Assembly (NCBI GenBank): GCA_031119515.1 | Contig: JAVHXR010000044.1 | Span: 1 to 11,381 of the forward strand | Direction of reading: 5' to 3' | Origin: Propionicimonas sp. | Lineage (GTDB): Bacteria > Actinomycetota > Actinomycetes > Propionibacteriales > Propionibacteriaceae | DNA: 11,381 nucleotides | Shown: positions 5,588 through 11,381 of the stretch, one piece after another | Layout: the number at the start of each line of letters is the position of its first letter | Position numbering within the stretch: position 1 is the first letter of the stretch | The notes under the pieces: model-generated | Told to the model about the DNA's origin: nothing | The model's input: the letters and a program-made list of their open reading frames with translations, nothing else | Databases searched by the model: none | Made by a program: the position numbers and the translations under genes

Positions 5588-6346
5588 TCAGGACATCTGC
5601 GCCGAGGCGTCCGGCACCGGGGCGATCGGGGGCGTGGTGACGATCCGGACGGCCTCCTGCGGGTCGTCCACCACCACGAACATGTCCAGGTCGGGAGCGG
5701 AGATGTAGCCCTGGTCGAGCATCTCGCTGCGCAGCCAGTCCAGCATCCCCGACCAGAACGCCGAGCCGAACAGCACGATCGGGAAGGACCGCACCTTCCT
5801 GGTCTGCACCAGGGTGAGCGCCTCGAACACCTCGTCGAAGGTGCCGAAGCCGCCCGGCATCACGATGAAGCCCTGCGAGTACTTCAGGAACATCACCTTG
5901 CGGGCGAAGAAGTAGCGGAAGTTGATCCCGAGCGAGACGTACTTGTTCAGGCCCTGTTCGAACGGCAACTCGATGCCGAGCCCCACCGAGACCCCACCCG
6001 CCTGCAGCGCACCCTTGTTCGCCGCCTCCATGATCCCCGGGCCGCCGCCGGTGACCGTGGCGAAGCCGGCCTCGGCGAGCCCCTTCCCGATCTGGACGGC
6101 GGCACCGTACAGCGGGTCCTTGCGCGACGTCCGGGCCGATCCGAAGACGCTGATGGCGGGTCCGATCTCGGCCAGGGTGCCGAACCCCTCGACGAACTCC
6201 GACTGGATGCGCAGCACCCGCCACGGGTCGGCGTGCGCCCACTCGGTGTCACCGCGGTTGGCCAGCAGCCACTCGTCGTGGGTGATCGGCTCCGACTGGT
6301 CGGCCCGGCGGACCACCGAGCCCTGGGTGCGCATGCGCTTGCTCAC
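5588..6346 (-). CDS. TIGR00730 family Rossmann-fold protein (LOG-like nucleotide phosphoribohydrolase)
   Basis: LOG-family proteins cleave nucleoside 5'-monophosphates to base plus ribose-5-phosphate; some act on cytokinin nucleotides, others on general nucleotides (PpnN-like). From GTG 6344-6346 the protein is 252 residues. A charged N-terminal extension of about 60 residues precedes the core: ISVFGSAR (65-72), TVTGGGPGIMEAANKG (97-112), FFARKVMFLKYS (146-157) and the signature PGGFGTFDE (164-172), which with GGGPGIME forms the active site. Catalytic Arg149 and Glu172 are present. The true substrate is not decided. The frame stays open to a GTG at 6391, but the hairpin after dapE and a CATGAT box favour a start at 6346; ATG 6334 (MRTQG) is another possibility. 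It lies downstream of dapE on the same strand, as in many actinobacteria. Confidence 0.87.
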   Translation of the reverse strand: MSKRMRTQGSVVRRADQSEPITHDEWLLANRGDTEWAHADPWRVLRIQSEFVEGFGTLAEIGPAISVFGSARTSRKDPLYGAAVQIGKGLAEAGFATVTGGGPGIMEAANKGALQAGGVSVGLGIELPFEQGLNKYVSLGINFRYFFARKVMFLKYSQGFIVMPGGFGTFDEVFEALTLVQTRKVRSFPIVLFGSAFWSGMLDWLRSEMLDQGYISAPDLDMFVVVDDPQEAVRIVTTPPIAPVPDASAQMS

Positions 6347-6352
6347 CGGGCC

Positions 6353-6358
6353 ATCATG
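6353..6358 (-). promoter_or_regulatory. Possible degenerate -10 box of LOG-family gene
   Basis: CATGAT on the minus strand ends 6 bases before GTG 6344-6346. It differs from TANNNT by the first base only. It lends some support to this start and to separate transcription from dapE. Confidence 0.3.
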
Positions 6359-6405
6359 GCGTACGGCCACCCCAGCGTCACCCACCAGCACGCGCCCGGT
6401 GGCCC

Positions 6406-6430
6406 GGCACCGGCACCCTTCCCCGGTGCC
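6406..6430 (-). terminator. Hairpin downstream of dapE
   Basis: GGCACCGG (6406-6413) and CCGGTGCC (6423-6430) form a perfect 8-bp stem around a 9-base loop, beginning 9 bases past the dapE stop on the minus strand. No U-run follows. It may end or attenuate dapE transcription before the LOG gene. Confidence 0.5.
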
Positions 6431-6439
6431 TGCCGCGGG

Positions 6440-7495
6440 TCAACCCAGCCAGCGGAGCAGGCCGTCGCGGCAGGCGTAGAGGTCGGAGACCGGGCAGGAC
6501 TCGTCGTCGGCGTGCGCCTTCAGCGCGTCCCCGGGACCGTAGTTGACGGCCGGGGTGCCGAGGGCGCTGAACCTGGCGACATCGGTCCAGCCGAACTTGG
6601 CCAGCGGGGTGCCGCCGACGCTGGCCAGGAACTCCCGGGCGATCGGACGGTCGAGGCCGGGCCGCGCGCCGAGCGCGAAGTCGATGAACTCGACGTCGTA
6701 GCCGGCCATGAGCTCGCGGCAGAACGCCTTCGCGCCGGCCTCGTCGCGGTCGGGCGCGAACCGGAAGTTGACGGTGACCGTGCACCGGTCGGGGATGACG
6801 TTGCCCGCGATACCGCCCCGGACGTCGACGGCGTTCATCCCCTCGCGGTAGGTGAGCCCGTCCACCTCCACGCTGCGCGGCTGGTAGGCGGCGAGCCTCG
6901 CCAGCACGTCCGCGGCGTCGTGGATGGCGTTGTGGCCCATCCACGCGCGGGCCGAGTGGGCCGCCTTGCCACGGGTGGTGACGGTGTAGCGCAGCGTCCC
7001 CTGGCAGCCCCCTTCGACCAGCGCGGAGGTCGGCTCCATCAGGACGGCGAAGTCGCCGGCCAGCGCTTCCGGCCGGGTGGCCGCGATGCGGGTGAGCGAG
7101 TTGTCGACCGCGGCGACCTCCTCGTGGTCGTAGAAGATCCAGGTGAGGTCGCGTGCGGGCGCGGTCGCCAGCGCCGCTACCTGCAGCATGACGGCGATCC
7201 CGCCCTTCATGTCGACGCTGCCGCGGCCGTGCACCACGCCGTCCTCCAGCCGGGACGGCAGGTTGCCGGCGACCGGGACGGTGTCGAGGTGGCCGGCGAT
7301 CACCACCCGCTCCGCGCGGCCCAGCTCGGTGCGGGCGATCAGCGTGTCCCCGTCCCGGACCACGGCGAGGTGGTCGAGGCCGTCCAGCGCCGCCCCGACG
7401 GCGTCGGCCAGCGGCGCCTCGTTGCCGCTCACCGATTCGATGTCGACGATCGCGCGAAACAGCTCGACGAGGTCGCCGTACGGCTGCAGGCTCAT
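6440..7495 (-). CDS. dapE: Succinyl-diaminopimelate desuccinylase
   Basis: DapE removes succinate from N-succinyl-LL-diaminopimelate, giving LL-DAP, in the cytoplasm. The 351-residue protein is an M20-family dinuclear zinc peptidase of the actinobacterial subtype. Expected ligands are all visible: His69 in AGHLDTVP, bridging Asp95 in GRGSVDMKGG, Glu126 in YDHEEV, Glu154 in LMEPT and His328 in LKAHADDE; Asp71 and Glu125 are the predicted catalytic residues. The dimerisation (lid) domain lies about 165-275 and contains GKAAHSARAWMGHNAI (176-191). ATG 7493-7495 gives the usual short N-terminus and follows a TAGGCT box by 6 bases. It is divergent from dapD, which acts two steps earlier, with only 37 bp between the start codons. 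The substrate assignment rests on this context plus the subtype. Confidence 0.94.
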   Translation of the reverse strand: MSLQPYGDLVELFRAIVDIESVSGNEAPLADAVGAALDGLDHLAVVRDGDTLIARTELGRAERVVIAGHLDTVPVAGNLPSRLEDGVVHGRGSVDMKGGIAVMLQVAALATAPARDLTWIFYDHEEVAAVDNSLTRIAATRPEALAGDFAVLMEPTSALVEGGCQGTLRYTVTTRGKAAHSARAWMGHNAIHDAADVLARLAAYQPRSVEVDGLTYREGMNAVDVRGGIAGNVIPDRCTVTVNFRFAPDRDEAGAKAFCRELMAGYDVEFIDFALGARPGLDRPIAREFLASVGGTPLAKFGWTDVARFSALGTPAVNYGPGDALKAHADDESCPVSDLYACRDGLLRWLG

Positions 7496-7501
7496 GTCCG
7501 A

Positions 7502-7507
7502 AGCCTA
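7502..7507 (-). promoter_or_regulatory. -10 box of dapE (leaderless type)
   Basis: TAGGCT on the minus strand ends 6 bases before the dapE ATG. No good -35 is visible; the expected position falls on the dapD -10 box and start region. Confidence 0.65.
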
Positions 7508-7520
7508 CGGGGGCCGCAGG

Positions 7521-7526
7521 TACGCT
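7521..7526 (+). promoter_or_regulatory. -10 box of dapD (leaderless type)
   Basis: TACGCT ends 6 bases before the dapD ATG at 7533. It lies 13 bp from the oppositely oriented dapE box, so the two polymerase footprints must overlap. Confidence 0.6.
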
Positions 7527-7532
7527 GGCGCC

Positions 7533-8453
7533 ATGACCAGACCCGCTTCCGCCTGGGGCCTCGCCACCACCCACAGCTCGGGACAGGTGCTCGACACCTG
7601 GTTCCCGGCACCCGCCCTGGGCGGCCACGACGGCAGCCCCGCCCCGGCGGGCCTGGTGGCGGCCGGCCGCACCGACGACGAGCGAGGCACCACGACCGCG
7701 GTGGTCCTGGTCGAGATCGACCTCGACGCGCCGCCGGCGTCGGTCCCGGACGCCTACCTGCGGCTGCACCTGCTCAGCGCCCGGGTCTGCGCACCGCGGA
7801 CGATCAACCTCGACGGCATCTTCTCGGTGCTGCCGAACGTGGTCTGGACCAACCACGGCCCCTGTGGCGTGGACGGCTTCGAGGACGTCCGGCTGGCGCT
7901 GCGCAGCGTCCGCGGCCACCTCACCATCTTCGGCGTCGACAAGTTCCCCAGGATGGTCGACTACGTGGTCCCGACCGGTATCCGGATCGCCGACGCCGAC
8001 CGCGTCCGGCTCGGCGCCCACCTCGCCGCCGGCACCACGGTGATGCACGAGGGCTTCGTCAACTACAACGCCGGGACGCTCGGCACGTCCATGGTCGAGG
8101 GACGGATCTCTGCGGGCGTGGTGATCGGAGACGGCACCGACGTCGGCGGCGGAGCCTCGATCATGGGGACGCTGTCCGGCGGCGGCAAGGAGCAGATCAC
8201 GGTCGGCGAGCGCTGCCTGCTGGGGGCCGAGTCCGGGCTCGGGATCTCCCTCGGGGACGACTGCGTGGTGGAGGCGGGGCTCTACGTCACCGCCGGCACC
8301 AAGGTGCTGATCGACGGTGGGCTGGTGAAGGCGGCGTCGCTGTCCGGCCAGTCCGGGCTGCTGTTCCTGCGCAACTCCGTGACCGGGGCGGTCGAGGCCC
8401 GGCGCCGCGCCGGGATCGGCGTCGCCCTGAACGCGGAGCTGCATGCCAACTAG
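7533..8453 (+). CDS. dapD: Tetrahydrodipicolinate N-succinyltransferase, actinobacterial type
   Basis: DapD succinylates tetrahydrodipicolinate with succinyl-CoA, opening the succinylase route to diaminopimelate. The 306-residue length is close to that of M. tuberculosis DapD (Rv1201c). The N-terminal alpha/beta part (1 to about 140) contains the actinobacterial LLSARVCAPRTINLDGIF (80-97). A left-handed beta-helix with hexapeptide turns follows (about 148-265: TGIRIADADRVRLGAHLAAG, VVIGDGTDVGGGASIMG, ITVGERCLLGAESGLGISLG). The active-site segment NYNAGTLGTSMVEGRIS (177-193) includes the conserved Glu189. The C-terminal tail shows LLFLRNS (276-282). It is quite unlike the E. coli-type DapD at the N-terminus, as expected for actinobacteria. 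ATG 7533 fits the family and its -10 box. Its last 11 bases overlap the next gene. Confidence 0.95.
   Translation: MTRPASAWGLATTHSSGQVLDTWFPAPALGGHDGSPAPAGLVAAGRTDDERGTTTAVVLVEIDLDAPPASVPDAYLRLHLLSARVCAPRTINLDGIFSVLPNVVWTNHGPCGVDGFEDVRLALRSVRGHLTIFGVDKFPRMVDYVVPTGIRIADADRVRLGAHLAAGTTVMHEGFVNYNAGTLGTSMVEGRISAGVVIGDGTDVGGGASIMGTLSGGGKEQITVGERCLLGAESGLGISLGDDCVVEAGLYVTAGTKVLIDGGLVKAASLSGQSGLLFLRNSVTGAVEARRRAGIGVALNAELHAN
8435..8438 (+). promoter_or_regulatory. Shine-Dalgarno of the lysozyme-like gene, inside dapD
   Basis: GGAG within the last codons of dapD, 4 bases before the ATG, decides this start. It contrasts with the leaderless starts of most neighbours and marks the gene as the internal cistron of a dapD operon. 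Confidence 0.6.
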
Positions 8454-9318
8454 GCGGCCCTGGCGCCAGCGCAGCGGCCTCCAGCGGGCGGTCACCGCCG
8501 TCGCCATCGTGTCCGTCCTCGGGCTCGTCGCGATCGGCGGGGTGGTGTGGTGGGCCACCTACAACAAGGTCCCGCTCCCGATCGCCGACCGCTGCGTGGC
8601 CACCGCCGGCGGCAGGTCGACCACGATCAGCCCCGAGCAGGCCTACTACGCCGCCCTGATCTCGGGGGTGTCGGTGAAGCGCGGCCTGGAGCCTCGCGCC
8701 GCGAGCATCGCGCTCGCCACCGCCTACCAGGAGTCGGGCATCCGGAACCTCGACTACGGCCACTCCGACTCCCTCGGGCTGTTCCAGCAGCGTCCCTCAC
8801 AGGGCTGGGGCACCGAGGAGGAGATCATGGACCCCTGGTACTCCGCGACCCAGTTCTACAAGGCGCTGGTGAAGGTGGAGGGCTGGGCGGACGGTGACAT
8901 CAACGACGTCGCACAGGCGGTGCAGCGCAGCGCGCACCCCGAGGCCTACCGCAAGCACGTGGACAACGCGCGGACGCTGGCCAGCGCGCTGACCGGCCAG
9001 ACCCCGGCGGCGTTCAGCTGCACGATCCGCTCCCCCGGTGCCGCCGACCCCGACGGGATGGCCGGCTACCTGAAGCAGACCTTCGGCAAGACCGTCCAGG
9101 TCGAGCGCGACGGCGACGGCGTGACGGTGGAGGCCGAGGACGCCGCCACCGCCTGGTCGGTCGCCCAGGTCGCGGTGGCGGGGACGGAGCGCTACGGGCT
9201 GGACAGCGTAGCCGTCGGGAAGTGGACCTGGCGCCACGACCCGTGGGGGCTGGCGGGCTGGCACGGTCCCGGTACCGCCGCCGGCCCGACCCGGGTCACC
9301 CTGGTCTTCACCGGGTAG
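8443..9318 (+). CDS. Membrane-anchored protein with a lysozyme-like (lytic transglycosylase-type) domain
   Basis: This 291-residue protein has a basic N-terminus, one membrane helix (about 15-38) and an extracytoplasmic region. Residues about 62-175 resemble the lysozyme/SLT fold: ASIALATAYQESGIRN (87-102) with Glu97 as candidate catalytic acid, then SLGLFQQRPSQGWGT (110-124), DPWYSATQFYKALVKVEGW (130-148), and AQAVQRSAHPEAYRKH (157-172). Cys51 and Cys193 may form a disulfide. The C-terminal part (about 200-291) is unassigned. Relatives in actinobacteria are often labelled hypothetical or, oddly, heavy metal transporter, which nothing here supports. Muralytic activity is an inference from the motif. 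ATG 8443 overlaps dapD by 11 bases, and GGAG (8435-8438) lies 4 bases upstream, so it is translated by Shine-Dalgarno and probably coupled to dapD. Its stop lies 6 bases from the convergent gene. Confidence 0.8.
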   Translation: MPTRRPWRQRSGLQRAVTAVAIVSVLGLVAIGGVVWWATYNKVPLPIADRCVATAGGRSTTISPEQAYYAALISGVSVKRGLEPRAASIALATAYQESGIRNLDYGHSDSLGLFQQRPSQGWGTEEEIMDPWYSATQFYKALVKVEGWADGDINDVAQAVQRSAHPEAYRKHVDNARTLASALTGQTPAAFSCTIRSPGAADPDGMAGYLKQTFGKTVQVERDGDGVTVEAEDAATAWSVAQVAVAGTERYGLDSVAVGKWTWRHDPWGLAGWHGPGTAAGPTRVTLVFTG

Positions 9319-9324
9319 GACGGG

Positions 9325-10701
9325 CTACTCCGCCAGGGTGGTGGGCCGGCGCTCGCGGTAGAGCCACGCACCGCGGGCGTCGATGAACCCCTGGTAGCGA
9401 CCCGCCTGCACCCAGTAGTAGCTCACCCGCGCCACCGCGGGGTCGGGATCGGGCACCGCCCTGACCTCCTCGAACGGCGTCCGCTCCCCGTCGGCACCGA
9501 TCACCACGTCGGGTTGCCCGGACCGCGTCCGGCACGCGGCGAACGCGTCTCCGGCACCTCGACAGGTCGTCTGGGCGGGCAGCCCCACCATCCTCCCGGT
9601 GACCAGCGACTGCACCCGCGTCGCGGTGCCGCCATCGACGACCAACGACGGGCCTACGGGAAGGGTGAGACCGGACGGCAGCGGCGCGATCCCGCCCCCG
9701 GGCAGCACCACCAGGCTCGCGCTGCCGTCGGCGGCACCCACGCTGCAGGCTCCACCGGCCGCCGCCGGGCACACGATCACGCCCGCGCCGGGCTGCACCA
9801 CCGGGTACAGGTCGGCGTCGAGCAGCCCGACGCGACCGTCCGACTCGACCTGGTAGCCGGCGATCCGCCCGTTGCCGGCAGCCACCGGCTCGACCCGGTC
9901 CCAGCTGCCGCCGACAGGGCGCAGCCCGGCGTCCAGGAAGGTCGACACCCCTGCCGTGGTGACCACGGCGTGGCCCTGGGTGAAAGCCGTCGCCCGATCG
10001 AAGGTCGGGGCGGCCAGCCAGCGGCCGTCCCGTCCGAGGTAGCCGAACCTGGCTGCGCCACCGGCGGCGGCCGGCACCACGGCGGGGACGCCCGGCACCC
10101 CTGCCTGGAGCCTGGCCTGCGTCACCCTGCCCGGGTGCGGGGTTCGCCGTCCCGAGGCCAGGTCGAGGAAGTACTCACCGCCGGCCTCGGAGACGTTGAC
10201 GGTGGCCGCGTCGACCGCCGCGATGCCGCGTCCGGTGGCGGACGGGAGCAGGATCGCACCGCTGGTCAGGTCCACCACGGCGGCCGTCGACCGGTCGCTC
10301 GGCACGACGATGGCGTAGCTCGTGCCGAGGCAACTGACCGCCACGCCCGGCAGGGTCGCCACCACCGTGCCGGAGAGGTCGAGGACGTCGGCCCCGGTAC
10401 CGCGGCCGGCCACCACCCGGGCGGGACGCCCGGCGTCGTCGAGGCAGTAGGTGTAGCGGTGGTAGCGGGGTGGCGCCACCCGCCGGCCGGAGGTGTCGAC
10501 GAAGCCGTAGCGCACCAGCTGCTGGCCGGAAGGGCCGGTGACGGCGGTCCGGGTCGGCCACAACATCGCCCCGCCGTCGGCGGCGGGCATCGGGTGGCGG
10601 GCCTCCGCCGGCGCCGCCTGGGCGGCGGGGGTCGCCGGCAGCCAGAGCGAGCCGGCCAGCGCGCACAGCGCCGCCCAGCCGCCGAGGCGTCGGATCCGCA
10701 T
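9325..10701 (-). CDS. Secreted protein with WG-repeat-like segments, function unknown
   Basis: The 458-residue protein starts with a Sec-type signal peptide: MRIRR, a hydrophobic core (about 7-22), and a likely cleavage after AQA (27-29). The mature part is beta-rich and repetitive, with WG-like units (G-F-I/V-D-x-x-G-x-x-x-x-P): YGFVDTSGRRVAPPRY (65-80), FGYLGRDGRWLAAPTFD (219-235) and QGFIDARGAWLYRE (437-450), plus weaker copies. Six Cys in the mature chain (86, 124, 311, 319, 380, 390) could make three disulfides, consistent with export. No lipobox or cell-wall anchor is seen. I do not recognise the protein; WG repeats are usually taken as binding or scaffold modules. ATG 10699-10701 is the only start that keeps the signal peptide. 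It lies 63 bases downstream of dapC on the same strand. GGAGG sits just one base before the ATG, too close for normal use, while CACCAT ends 6 bases upstream. Confidence 0.75.
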   Translation of the reverse strand: MRIRRLGGWAALCALAGSLWLPATPAAQAAPAEARHPMPAADGGAMLWPTRTAVTGPSGQQLVRYGFVDTSGRRVAPPRYHRYTYCLDDAGRPARVVAGRGTGADVLDLSGTVVATLPGVAVSCLGTSYAIVVPSDRSTAAVVDLTSGAILLPSATGRGIAAVDAATVNVSEAGGEYFLDLASGRRTPHPGRVTQARLQAGVPGVPAVVPAAAGGAARFGYLGRDGRWLAAPTFDRATAFTQGHAVVTTAGVSTFLDAGLRPVGGSWDRVEPVAAGNGRIAGYQVESDGRVGLLDADLYPVVQPGAGVIVCPAAAGGACSVGAADGSASLVVLPGGGIAPLPSGLTLPVGPSLVVDGGTATRVQSLVTGRMVGLPAQTTCRGAGDAFAACRTRSGQPDVVIGADGERTPFEEVRAVPDPDPAVARVSYYWVQAGRYQGFIDARGAWLYRERRPTTLAE

Positions 10702-10707
10702 CCCTCC

Positions 10708-10713
10708 ATGGTG
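10708..10713 (-). promoter_or_regulatory. Possible degenerate -10 box of WG-repeat gene
   Basis: CACCAT on the minus strand ends 6 bases before the ATG. It follows the same CANNNT pattern as the weaker boxes of glgA and the LOG gene. The misplaced GGAGG between it and the ATG makes either a leaderless or an atypical leadered start possible. Confidence 0.25.
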
Positions 10714-10764
10714 GGCTGGCGGGACCGGGAGCGGAACCGCAACCGGAGAACGCTTCGGGAACTC

Positions 10765-11381
10765 TCAGGCAGCCGCGAGCAGCCGCCGGGCGGCCGCTTC
10801 GACCCTCTCGTCGACCGCGGTGAGCGCGATCCGGACGAACTCGCGTCCCGCCGGGCCGTAGAAATCGCCGGGCGCGACCAGGATGCCGAGCCGGGCCAGC
10901 CGGTCGACGCTGCTGCGGCAGTCCTCGCCCCGGGTGCACCACAGGTACAGCGAGCCCTCGGAGTGGTGGACGCGGTAGCCGGCCGCCTCCAGCGCGGGAC
11001 GCAGCAGGGCACGTCGGCGCAGGTAGCGCTCGCGCTGCTCGGCGACGTGCGCGGTGTCGCCGAGCAGGGCCGCCATCGCTGCCTGCACCGGCGCCGGCAG
11101 CATCATGCCGGCGTGCTTGCGAACCTCGAGAAGCTCTCCGACCAGCGCCCGGTCACCGGCGACGAAGCCCGCCCGGTAGCCGGCGAGGTTCGACCGCTTG
11201 GACAGCGAGTGGACGGCCAGCAGCCCCTGCGGGGTCCCGCCGTTGACCTCGGGATGGAGGACGGAGACCGGCTCGGCGTCCCAGCCGAACTCCCCGTAGC
11301 ACTCGTCGCTGGCCAGCACCGCGCCGACCTCGCGCGCGGCCTCCACCCACTCCCGGGTCTGCCCAGGGGTGAGGACGCGGC
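10765..11381 (-). CDS. dapC: Succinyldiaminopimelate transaminase, C-terminal part
   Basis: DapC transfers an amino group from glutamate to N-succinyl-2-amino-6-oxopimelate, the step between DapD and DapE. About 205 codons are present and the N-terminal half runs off the right edge. It is a fold-type I PLP aminotransferase: the fragment opens RVLTPGQTREW, then VLASDECYGEFGW with the Asp and Tyr that contact the cofactor, then the Schiff-base Lys in HSLSKRSNLAGYRAGF (codon 11197-11199). The small C-terminal domain contains GSLYLW and DFYGPAGREFVRIALT, with the substrate-carboxylate Arg in the last motif. SLSKRSNLAGYR is characteristic of the actinobacterial DapC group (TIGR03539-like). The neighbourhood of dapD and dapE supports DapC over a general aspartate aminotransferase. 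Its promoter is outside the window. Confidence 0.88.
   Translation of the reverse strand, partial: RVLTPGQTREWVEAAREVGAVLASDECYGEFGWDAEPVSVLHPEVNGGTPQGLLAVHSLSKRSNLAGYRAGFVAGDRALVGELLEVRKHAGMMLPAPVQAAMAALLGDTAHVAEQRERYLRRRALLRPALEAAGYRVHHSEGSLYLWCTRGEDCRSSVDRLARLGILVAPGDFYGPAGREFVRIALTAVDERVEAAARRLLAAA

Noticed and set aside
6347..6391. Upstream GTG start for the LOG-family protein
   Set aside because: The added 15 residues have no family similarity; the CATGAT box supports GTG 6346.
6378..8558. 726-codon minus-strand frame across dapE and dapD
   Set aside because: Off-frame reading; dapE and dapD have intact motifs in their own frames.
4994..8659. Plus-strand open frame of 1221 codons opposite DUF3117, LOG and dapE
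   Set aside because: Low-complexity Arg/Gly/Asp/Ala reading antisense to clear genes, with no domain visible.
1..11381. Defence system, prophage, integron or insertion sequence
   Set aside because: No transposase, integrase, nuclease or toxin-like gene is seen and base composition is even throughout; all recognised genes but one are common actinobacterial core genes.

Overview
The window reads as ordinary core chromosome of a high-G+C actinobacterium. Base composition is very GC-rich by eye, third codon positions are nearly all G or C, and the gene order matches a block known from Mycobacterium and Streptomyces: tatB, O-methyltransferase, glgC/glgA, DUF3117, small DivIVA-domain protein, LOG-type protein, dapE/dapD, dapC. 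The actinobacterial subtypes of DapD, DapE and GlgA support this. Propionibacteriales is a guess for the order. I see no mobile element, phage gene, CRISPR, tRNA or rRNA.

Layout. Left edge: tatB (partial, minus) and dapA (minus). Then 348 bases without a gene (1244-1591), holding a 52-bp tandem repeat closed by an inverted copy. An SAM O-methyltransferase (plus) converges on glgC (minus) across a GC-rich hairpin. glgC is divergent from glgA (plus). glgA converges on a minus-strand set, which in transcription order is dapE, LOG-type protein, DivIVA-domain membrane protein and DUF3117, ending near a perfect 26-bp palindrome. dapD diverges from dapE across only 37 bp and overlaps a membrane-anchored lysozyme-like gene (both plus). 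That gene converges, 6 bp apart, on a secreted WG-repeat-like protein (minus), which lies downstream of a partial dapC (minus) at the right edge.

Functions. Four enzymes of the succinylase route to meso-diaminopimelate and lysine lie within 11 kb: DapA, DapD, DapC and DapE. Diaminopimelate is a peptidoglycan building block, so the lysozyme-like protein next to dapD fits a cell-wall theme. glgC and glgA make ADP-glucose and an alpha-1,4-glucan (or maltose-1-phosphate). TatB belongs to protein export.

The most interesting non-genic signal is promoter geometry. Seven of the twelve genes whose starts lie in the window carry a TANNNT hexamer (six of them TAGGNT) ending exactly 6 or 7 bases before the start codon. 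This is the layout of leaderless transcripts, and it also fixes several GTG starts. Three more genes have a weaker CANNNT version. The remaining two, the lysozyme-like gene and DUF3117, have Shine-Dalgarno-like sequences instead. I found no clear undescribed multi-gene system.
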